Of a DNA stretch of 64,000 bases, positions 56,600-61,926 are shown piece after piece. Made by a program: the position numbers and the translations under genes. Below the pieces are notes generated by a model. That model ran no database searches. It was not told the DNA's origin and was given only the letters and a program-made list of their open reading frames with translations. Origin of the DNA: Sphingobium sp. Lineage in GTDB: Bacteria; Pseudomonadota; Alphaproteobacteria; Sphingomonadales; Sphingomonadaceae. How positions within the stretch are numbered: position 1 is the stretch's first letter; every line of letters begins with the position of its first letter. The DNA lies in the NCBI GenBank assembly GCA_017745115.1, contig JAGIAA010000001.1, positions 1 to 64,000 on the forward strand, given 5' to 3'.

Positions 56600-57259
56600 T
56601 CAACCGAGACGCAGGGCGTCGGCCGGCTGGAAATTCCCAAGTGCGGTGATGAGGCGTGCGTCGGTGCCGCTCGCGGGCGACTGGACGGCGGCGATGCTCG
56701 CCCAGGTCGCGATCTGCGTGGTCTGGCCCCCACGGACCTGGACCTTGAGCGGCTGGTGGCCGACGAATTCACCGGCGTCGTTCGTACCGTCCCAGTAAAA
56801 GCTGGCGGCGCCGGCCTTGCGGGCGCCCAGGTCCAGCGTCTTGACGGTGTTGCCGTTGCCGTCGACCAGATCGACCGACACGCCCTGGGCATCCTGCGAC
56901 AAGGTGATCTCGCCAGCATAAGCGCCGGTGCGATCGGGCGTCGCGATATCGCTCTTCACCAACATCGACTTACCGATCCAGCTCGCCGCGTCCGAGAGAC
57001 GCGTGCCGGTCAGCGAATCAGAGATGCCCTGCAGCAGCTTGTTGCCGGAGGTCTGGTTCTCCAGCGACGTGAAGGTCGCCATCTGCTGGACCATCTGGTT
57101 GTTGTCCATCGGCGAGAATGGATCCTGATACTGGAGCTGCGTCGTCATCAGGCGCAGGAAGCCGGCCTGATCGATTGTCTGCACGCCCGTTTCCTTGGCC
57201 GCCGCGGTCTGCGGAGCCGACAGGCCCGCCCGCGCATAAATGTCACTGGTTACGGTCAT
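56600..57259 (-). CDS. flgD: Hook-capping protein FlgD
   Basis: 219 residues from ATG 57259, which overlaps the flgC stop (ATGA at 57256-57259). N-terminal signature QAGFLRLMTTQLQYQDPFSPMDNNQMVQQMATFTSLEN is the secretion and cap region; the C-terminal part has DGNGNTVKTLDLG and FYWDGTNDAGEFV of the FlgD Ig/tudor-like domain. It caps the growing hook while FlgE subunits are added. Confidence 0.94.
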   Translation of the reverse strand: MTVTSDIYARAGLSAPQTAAAKETGVQTIDQAGFLRLMTTQLQYQDPFSPMDNNQMVQQMATFTSLENQTSGNKLLQGISDSLTGTRLSDAASWIGKSMLVKSDIATPDRTGAYAGEITLSQDAQGVSVDLVDGNGNTVKTLDLGARKAGAASFYWDGTNDAGEFVGHQPLKVQVRGGQTTQIATWASIAAVQSPASGTDARLITALGNFQPADALRLG

Positions 57260-57666
57260 TTGCCGAGCCTTATCGTTTCGAGCATGAGGGATTTGGCGGT
57301 CTGCATGACCTGCACATTGTTCTGGTACTGGCGCGAGGCCTCGACCATGTCGACGAGCTCGGCGCTGGTATCCACGCCCGCTTCCCAGACATCGCCATTC
57401 TTGTCGGCGAGCGGATGGTTGGGATCGTGGCGCTTGGTCGCCGGCGTGTCGGAGGTGACGACGCGGTCGACCTGGACGGTCGCGACGCCGGGCGTGTCGG
57501 TGACGGTGCGGAACACCGGACGGATTGCCCGATAAGCCTGAGTCTCGTTGCCCGCGACCGCGCCGGCATTGGCGAGGTTCGAAGCGGTGGCATTGAGGCG
57601 CACGAGCTGGGCCGACATGGCCCGCCCGGAAATGTCGAAGACGCTGAGCGGCTTGTCCATGCTCAT
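57256..57666 (-). CDS. flgC: Proximal rod protein FlgC
   Basis: 136 residues. N-terminal FDISGRAMSAQLVRLNATASNLANAGAVAG and C-terminal VEASRQYQNNVQVMQTAKSLMLETIRLG are FlgC signatures; the SNLANA form is in place of the more common NNLAN. The start ATG 57666 overlaps the flgB stop (ATGA at 57663-57666). Confidence 0.95.
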   Translation of the reverse strand: MSMDKPLSVFDISGRAMSAQLVRLNATASNLANAGAVAGNETQAYRAIRPVFRTVTDTPGVATVQVDRVVTSDTPATKRHDPNHPLADKNGDVWEAGVDTSAELVDMVEASRQYQNNVQVMQTAKSLMLETIRLGK

Positions 57667-58031
57667 TCTCCCCGCAACGCGCGCTGGATGGTATTGAGGC
57701 GACCCTCGAGGAAAGAGAGGGTCGTGCGATACTTGACGGCGTTCTCTGCAAAGAGCGTCTGCTCGGTCGACATCTCGACCGTGTTACCGTCGCTGGAAGG
57801 CTGGATCGGGACGCGATAGCCCATCGATTCCTTCAGCGCGTCGGCCACCGCGCCGCTCGTGCCGTTCTGCGACTTGGTCGCCTGCGCGAGCGCCGTGTCG
57901 AAATCGATGTCGCGCGCCTTGTAGCCGGGCGTGGATGCGTTCGCGATGTTCGAAGCAATAAGCTCCAGCCGCTGCGAACGCAGCTGTAGTGCCTTGCCAT
58001 GAATGCCGAACAAACTGTCCTCGAGCGACAT
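57663..58031 (-). CDS. flgB: Proximal rod protein FlgB
   Basis: 122 residues from ATG 58031 (MSLEDSLFGIHGKALQLRSQ). SQRLELIASNIANASTPGYKARDIDFDTAL is the FlgB motif. It starts the flgBCDEFGHIJKL operon. The large open frame extending upstream on this strand is not coding. A sigma-54 promoter is at 58127-58143, 96 nt upstream of the start codon. Confidence 0.95.
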   Translation of the reverse strand: MSLEDSLFGIHGKALQLRSQRLELIASNIANASTPGYKARDIDFDTALAQATKSQNGTSGAVADALKESMGYRVPIQPSSDGNTVEMSTEQTLFAENAVKYRTTLSFLEGRLNTIQRALRGE

Positions 58032-58126
58032 TTTTTCGCGCCTTCCGTTAAAGTCCTCCGAGCCGTGCCGTTCTGACGGTTGAATTGGACCGCCCGAGCC
58101 GAACCCCGTGCCCGCATGGGAACTGA

Positions 58127-58143
58127 AGCAAAGGCCGTGCCAA
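58127..58143 (-). promoter_or_regulatory. Sigma-54 promoter of the flgB operon
   Basis: On the minus strand TGGCACG (58136-58142), 4 nt, TTGC (58128-58131), then T: a perfect match to the -24/-12 consensus TGGCACG-N4-TTGCW. Transcription would begin near 58116, about 85 nt before flgB. Two palindromes lie about 110 and 131 bp upstream of that start, where an activator would bind. Confidence 0.88.
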
Positions 58144-58216
58144 TTCCGGTTTCCGACCGAAGCGGAAGCATGAGACACACGGGATTCTGCGCCTTTCCGG
58201 CTACGGAGCGGCAAGG

Positions 58217-58254
58217 CCGGCAATTTTTTGCCGGTCAACGGCAACCTGTTGCCG
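58217..58254. promoter_or_regulatory. Paired palindromes, probable enhancer sites for the flagellar sigma-54 activator
   Basis: Site 1 at 58217-58234 is CCGGCAA-TTTT-TTGCCGG; site 2 at 58239-58254 is CGGCAAC-CT-GTTGCCG. Both are perfect and share CGGCA-N6-TGCCG. Their centres are 21 bp apart, two helical turns, so both lie on one face of the DNA. They are about 110-131 bp upstream of the sigma-54 start of flgB and about 50-80 bp upstream of the second stator pair. The CGGCA/TGCCG half-sites resemble the Caulobacter FlbD ftr elements as I remember them. Confidence 0.6.
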
Positions 58255-58299
58255 GTCGCCTTGGCCGTGCGGCTCAAGCCTGGGGATTGATGGGGCCAA

Positions 58300-58986
58300 A
58301 TGAACGATATTCTGGGCCATCTTCTGTCGCCCTTCCCGCTCATCATGGTCCTTGCCGGCGCCACGGCCATTGCGCTCGTCCAGCAGGGCTTCGGCGCCCT
58401 CCCCGTCGCGCTCGGCGCTCTCAAACCCCTGTTGACCGCCAATCCCGACGAAGATCGTGACGGCGCCCGTGCCGTCCTGCTCCGCGCCGAGGAAACCGCG
58501 CACACGCACGACGTTTCGCGGATCGACCGCCTCCGCGCCCGCCAGACCTTCCTCGTGCAGGCCCTCACCACGCTCGCCAACGCACCGGACGTCGATCGCT
58601 TCGCCTTCTGGGCCGCGCAGGATATGGCCGACCGCCGCGCCCGGCACGAACGGGCCATCGGCTTTTGGAATGCGCTCGCCGATGCGGCACCTGCCATGGG
58701 CATGGCGGGCACAATCATCGGACTTATCGGCATGTTTGCGCGAATGAACGACCCCGCGACCATCGGGCCGGCCATGGCGCTGGCGCTTATCGCAACATTC
58801 GACGGCATGATCCTCGCCAATGCCGTGGCAGGACCCATCGCCGGCCGTCTTGCGCGGCTTTCCACGCGTGAACTCGACTGGCAGCGCGAAATCGCGGACC
58901 GCATGATCGCGCTGGCCCGACGCGAGGTCGCAGCCAAGGCCGAAGAGCCCGCGCATCGGCGCCGCAGCCCACGCGAGGCCGCATGA
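58300..58986 (+). CDS. Second MotA-like stator protein (short)
   Basis: 228 residues. Hydrophobic segments at about 8-28, 122-147 and 153-182; the signature GTIIGLIGMFARMNDPATIGPAMALALIATFDGMILANAVAGPIAG matches MotA/PomA helices 3-4. Only three clear helices are seen (MotA has four) and the cytoplasmic domain between them is short but charged (DEDRDGARAVLLRAEE...RIDRLRARQ). It is divergent from flgB and 4-nt coupled to the MotB-like gene. A second stator or a regulator of the motor are both possible; the ExbB/TolQ family is a weaker alternative. Confidence 0.85.
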   Translation: MNDILGHLLSPFPLIMVLAGATAIALVQQGFGALPVALGALKPLLTANPDEDRDGARAVLLRAEETAHTHDVSRIDRLRARQTFLVQALTTLANAPDVDRFAFWAAQDMADRRARHERAIGFWNALADAAPAMGMAGTIIGLIGMFARMNDPATIGPAMALALIATFDGMILANAVAGPIAGRLARLSTRELDWQREIADRMIALARREVAAKAEEPAHRRRSPREAA

Positions 58987-59480
58987 CGGCCATCGGGACA
59001 GGCCGGGCAGCCCGTGCGCGCTGGGCGCTGAGCTTTGCCGACTTGAGCCTGCTGATGCTGGGCTTTTTCGTGCTCTTGCAGGCCAATCAGAGCACGCGCG
59101 ATGAAACGCTGGTCGGCCTGAACAGCTATTTCGCAGGCATGCGGGCGCCGAACCAGGTGGATCTTCCTGCCGCGCAGCTTTTCGCGCCGGGCGAAGCGCT
59201 TTTGTCGGAGGCCGGCCGCAATCGGCTTCTTGCCGCCGTACGGCCCATCGCATCCGGGAAATCCATTATTCGCATCCAATCCCTGGGCCTCGCGCAGGGC
59301 GAACATCGCTTCGATGCCTGGGACCTTTCCGCCGCACGGCTCGGCGCGATTGCGCGCGCACTGGTGGCGGCGGGCATCGCGCCCGATCGCGTGAGGATTG
59401 CCGGCCTGGCCGAACCGGACGGCAGCCCGGCCAAGGGCCAGACGATCCGCCTGGTCGAACATCCCGTGGCGACAGAATAG
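58983..59480 (+). CDS. Second MotB-like stator protein (short)
   Basis: 165 residues, less than half of the MotB at 47546. One helix with D20 in ALSFADLSLLMLGFFVLLQA, the position of the ion-binding Asp of MotB, then an OmpA-like C-domain in reduced form (FAPGEALLSEAGRNRLLAAV, DAWDLSAARLGAIARALVAAG, VRIAGLAEPDG). The canonical D(G)HTD-type loop is replaced by IQSLGLAQGEHRFD, so wall binding may be altered. It overlaps the MotA-like gene by 4 nt (ATGA at 58983-58986). Confidence 0.82.
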   Translation: MTAIGTGRAARARWALSFADLSLLMLGFFVLLQANQSTRDETLVGLNSYFAGMRAPNQVDLPAAQLFAPGEALLSEAGRNRLLAAVRPIASGKSIIRIQSLGLAQGEHRFDAWDLSAARLGAIARALVAAGIAPDRVRIAGLAEPDGSPAKGQTIRLVEHPVATE

Positions 59481-59487
59481 CCAGAAC

Positions 59488-59503
59488 TGGCACGTTCCTT
59501 GCT
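59488..59503 (+). promoter_or_regulatory. Sigma-54 promoter of flgA
   Basis: TGGCACG (59488-59494), 4 nt, TTGC (59499-59502), then T: identical to the flgB promoter in both elements. It begins 8 nt after the MotB-like gene's stop. The start of transcription would be near 59514, giving flgA a leader of about 40 nt. Confidence 0.88.
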
Positions 59504-59552
59504 GATTTCCCGGCGAATGGGCTGATGTCAGCCGAAGGAACGGAATACCACG

Positions 59553-60113
59553 ATGACCCAGAATCGCTCGATTTTCCGCCTGCTTCTCGCGTTCGCCGCG
59601 CTGCTCGGCGCGCCTGCCTTTGCGCAGCAAGGCTTCGAAAGCCTCGACAAGCTGGACAGCCTCGTTGCCATCACCGTGGGCGCCAATATCGGCGAACCGG
59701 GCGGTCCCGTCGCACCGATCGACCGCCGCCTGCGCCTCAAGCCGTGCGGCCAGACGCCCAAGGTCGAAGGCCCGGTGTTCAGCGCCGCCATCGTATCCTG
59801 CGCGGATGCCGGCTGGCGTATTCGCGTTCCGCTCAAGCTGACTCCAGCCCAAAGTACCGCAGTCCCTGTCTCGACGGGCGCCGCACAGCCGCGCGTTGCC
59901 GCAGCCCCTGCCCCCTCGACCGAAAAGGTCGTCAAGAAGGGCGATCCGGTCGAACTCATCGCGGGAAGCGATGTTTTCAGCGTCTCCCGCATGATGGTCG
60001 CGGACCAGGACGGCGCCGTCGGCGACCTGATCAGCGTACGCCTGGACGCCAAATCGCCGCCGGTCAGCGCCCGCGTGGAAAGAGCCGGACGCGTTCGCGC
60101 TCCGACCATTTAA
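59553..60113 (+). CDS. flgA: Flagellar P-ring assembly chaperone FlgA
   Basis: 186 residues. Signal peptide MTQNRSIFRLLLAFAALLGAPAFAQ; N-terminal part with two cysteines (LKPCGQTP and VSCADAGWRIRVPLKL), and a C-terminal SAF domain: VVKKGDPVELIAGSDVFSVSRMMVADQDGAVGDLISVRLDAKSPPVSARVERAGRV. A periplasmic chaperone for FlgI. It is the first gene of a flgA-flgM-flgN transcript under the sigma-54 promoter at 59488. Confidence 0.92.
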   Translation: MTQNRSIFRLLLAFAALLGAPAFAQQGFESLDKLDSLVAITVGANIGEPGGPVAPIDRRLRLKPCGQTPKVEGPVFSAAIVSCADAGWRIRVPLKLTPAQSTAVPVSTGAAQPRVAAAPAPSTEKVVKKGDPVELIAGSDVFSVSRMMVADQDGAVGDLISVRLDAKSPPVSARVERAGRVRAPTI

Positions 60114-60124
60114 GTTTTCTTGAA

Positions 60125-60148
60125 CCGGTCCGTATATAGACGGGTCGG
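60125..60148 (+). other. Hairpin between flgA and flgM
   Basis: A 9-bp stem with GU pairs, CCGGTCCGT (60125-60133) and ACGGGTCGG (60140-60148), with an ATATAG loop, lies in the 53-bp gap. It may act in RNA processing or partial termination between flgA and flgM. TTAAGTTT upstream is a weak resemblance to a sigma-28 -35 element but its -10 partner is poor. Confidence 0.3.
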
Positions 60149-60166
60149 ACAAGAAGGGATTTCGTA

Positions 60167-60466
60167 ATGATCAAGTCTGTTGGCCAGCCAGTGAGCGCTC
60201 CAGTGGATGCAGCCAAGCTGCGTGAAGCCGCGCAAACGCGTGCTTCTGCCCCTGCTCCGCAGGCAATGCAGGCCAGTGCCTCGGTCGCCGCGGAAACCGT
60301 CGCCACCCCCGCTTCTCGCATGGCCGCCCAGGGCGCGCCGGTCGATTCGGCCCGCATCGAGCGGGTGAAGCAGGCGATCGCGTCGGGCAAATATCCCGTC
60401 GATCCGGACAAGATCGCGGAAAAAATGCTCGATCTCGATCTGCCGGTCCCGCCAACCCGACATTAA
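60167..60466 (+). CDS. flgM: Anti-sigma-28 factor FlgM
   Basis: 99 residues. The N-terminal half is Ala/Pro/Gln-rich and disordered, as in FlgM; the C-terminal sigma-binding helix region reads APVDSARIERVKQAIASGKYPVDPDKIAEKMLDLDL. It holds sigma-28 (FliA) inactive until the hook is finished and it is exported. It is 53 bp after flgA and 14 bp before the FlgN-like gene. Confidence 0.92.
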   Translation: MIKSVGQPVSAPVDAAKLREAAQTRASAPAPQAMQASASVAAETVATPASRMAAQGAPVDSARIERVKQAIASGKYPVDPDKIAEKMLDLDLPVPPTRH

Positions 60467-60480
60467 GGGCAGCAGATCCC

Positions 60481-60804
60481 ATGAGCCTGACCAAACTCAT
60501 CGACGATCTACAGGAAAATTCAGCCAATCTCCGCACTGCGATGCAGGGCGCCGACGTCGCCTATATCGAGGATGCGGTCGATGCCTTTTGCGCCTCGCTC
60601 GAAGCGGTACGCGCGGTCGACAGTTGGCCGGCGAACCCCGAACTACGCGCGAAATTCGAAGCCCTGAAGCCCGAACTCGAGCAATCGCGCGCCTTGGCGC
60701 TGCTTCTGGCCGACATGAGCGGGCAAATGCACGAATTGGCGGCCTCTCGCGCACCGCAGGCCCGCCAGCCACTCTATGGCCGGAGCGGCGAACGCTTCGC
60801 CTGA
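60481..60804 (+). CDS. FlgN-like chaperone for FlgK/FlgL
   Basis: 107 residues, mostly helical and acidic-basic, without motifs that can be cited firmly. The position directly after flgM and the length match the FlgN family, export chaperones for hook-associated proteins. Ends at 60804; a terminator follows at 60831. Sequence similarity to FlgN is weak, so the call rests on context. Confidence 0.7.
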   Translation: MSLTKLIDDLQENSANLRTAMQGADVAYIEDAVDAFCASLEAVRAVDSWPANPELRAKFEALKPELEQSRALALLLADMSGQMHELAASRAPQARQPLYGRSGERFA

Positions 60805-60830
60805 AGTTTGTCGCTGATTGAAGCGAGATG

Positions 60831-60861
60831 AAGGCCGGGCTGATGCTCGGCCTTTGTCGTT
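60831..60861 (+). terminator. Terminator after flgN
   Basis: A 10-bp stem with one GU pair, AAGGCCGGGC / GCTCGGCCTT, and a TGAT loop, followed by TGTCGTT. It separates the flgA-flgM-flgN transcript from the next sigma-54 unit. Confidence 0.55.
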
Positions 60862-60863
60862 CG

Positions 60864-60877
60864 GGGCATCCATGCCC
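60864..60877. promoter_or_regulatory. Palindrome upstream of the transglycosylase sigma-54 promoter
   Basis: GGGCAT-CC-ATGCCC is a perfect palindrome 20 bp upstream of the -24 element. It shares GGCA...TGCC half-sites with the paired palindromes near flgB but has a 4-nt instead of 6-nt centre, so a common binding protein is only possible. Confidence 0.3.
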
Positions 60878-60896
60878 GCGGAAGAATGGTTAATTC

Positions 60897-60912
60897 TGGC
60901 ACGCTTCTTGCT
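60897..60912 (+). promoter_or_regulatory. Sigma-54 promoter of the transglycosylase-flhA unit
   Basis: TGGCACG (60897-60903), 4 nt, TTGC (60908-60911), then T, again a full consensus. Transcription would start near 60923. This rules out the ATG at 60922 as the start codon and selects 60952. Confidence 0.88.
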
Positions 60913-60951
60913 TATTGACCGATGGTACCAACACTGAGGTTAAGCCGGCAC

Positions 60952-61917
60952 ATGTCCGCGTTCGATGGACTTAAATTCGATACGACCCGTTCCGCGCCAG
61001 GGCGCGTGACGAATGCGATCGCCAATGCAAGCCGCAGGACCGGCGTCGACTTCAATTATCTGATGAGCCAGGCCCGCGTCGAAAGCTCGCTGAACCCCAA
61101 TGCTCGCGCGGCAACCTCCAGCGCGAGCGGTCTCTACCAGTTCATCGACCAGAGCTGGCTCAAGATCATCAACGACCATGGCGCCGAATATGGCATGGAC
61201 TGGGCCGCCAGCGCGATCCAGAAGACCTCGACCGGCAGCTATTACGTGGCAGATCCTCAGATCAAGCAGCAGATCCTGGACCTGCGCAACCATCCCGAGA
61301 CCGCTTCGGCCATGGCCGCCGAGTTCGCGTCGGACAATCGCAACTATCTCGTCCAGCAGACCGGCCGCCAGCCGGAGGCCGTCGATCTCTATCTGGCGCA
61401 TTTCCTCGGCGCCGGCGGAGCCGCGAAGTTCATCAACACCATGAACAACGCGCCGGGCATGCCGGCTGCAGGCCTGTTTCCTGCTGCGGCACGCGCCAAT
61501 CCGTCGATCTTCTACGACAGGGACGGCAGCCCGCGCAGCCTGGCCGACATTCGCGCCTCGTTCGCGCAGAAGCTCAATGGCTCCTCCTCCGGCGGCTGGG
61601 AATTGCCCGGCACCGGCGGCAGCAGCTGGAGCCTGCCGAACGGCACGCGCATGGTGCAGCCCGCAGATTATATGCGCATCGCGCAGGAGCGTCTCGCCAT
61701 GGGCGATGGCGGTTCGAGCAACAACGGGTTCGGCAATCCGCTTTCGATGCCGATGAGCGACACCGATTACGGCAATGGCGACACCGTCAATGACGGCGAC
61801 ACCGCCCTGCTCAACGACATCCAGTCCCTGACCTTCGGCCGCGCAGTCAATGCCGCCAAGCCGAACATCGAGACTGCCCGCCTCGCCTATCTCATGCTTG
61901 CCACCCTCGGAAGGTAA
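60952..61917 (+). CDS. Flagellar lytic transglycosylase (SLT domain)
   Basis: 321 residues from ATG 60952 with GAGGT 11 nt upstream. An SLT domain at about 20-180: RTGVDFNYLMSQARVESSLNPNA with catalytic E44 and SSASGLYQFIDQSW. Gly/Ser/Asn-rich linker and a short C-terminal helix follow. No signal peptide is seen, so it may leave through the flagellar export system. Under a sigma-54 promoter and next to flhA, it probably opens peptidoglycan for the rod, complementing the single-domain FlgJ. Confidence 0.87.
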   Translation: MSAFDGLKFDTTRSAPGRVTNAIANASRRTGVDFNYLMSQARVESSLNPNARAATSSASGLYQFIDQSWLKIINDHGAEYGMDWAASAIQKTSTGSYYVADPQIKQQILDLRNHPETASAMAAEFASDNRNYLVQQTGRQPEAVDLYLAHFLGAGGAAKFINTMNNAPGMPAAGLFPAAARANPSIFYDRDGSPRSLADIRASFAQKLNGSSSGGWELPGTGGSSWSLPNGTRMVQPADYMRIAQERLAMGDGGSSNNGFGNPLSMPMSDTDYGNGDTVNDGDTALLNDIQSLTFGRAVNAAKPNIETARLAYLMLATLGR

Positions 61918-61926
61918 TCAGCCGAA

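Noticed and set aside
57663..60152. 829-residue minus-strand frame that includes flgB
   Set aside because: Only the last 122 residues are FlgB; the rest runs through the promoter region and antisense to the stator-like pair and flgA.
60114..60166. Possible sigma-28 promoter of flgM
   Set aside because: TTAAGTTT is present but the -10 part matches only half of GCCGATAA.
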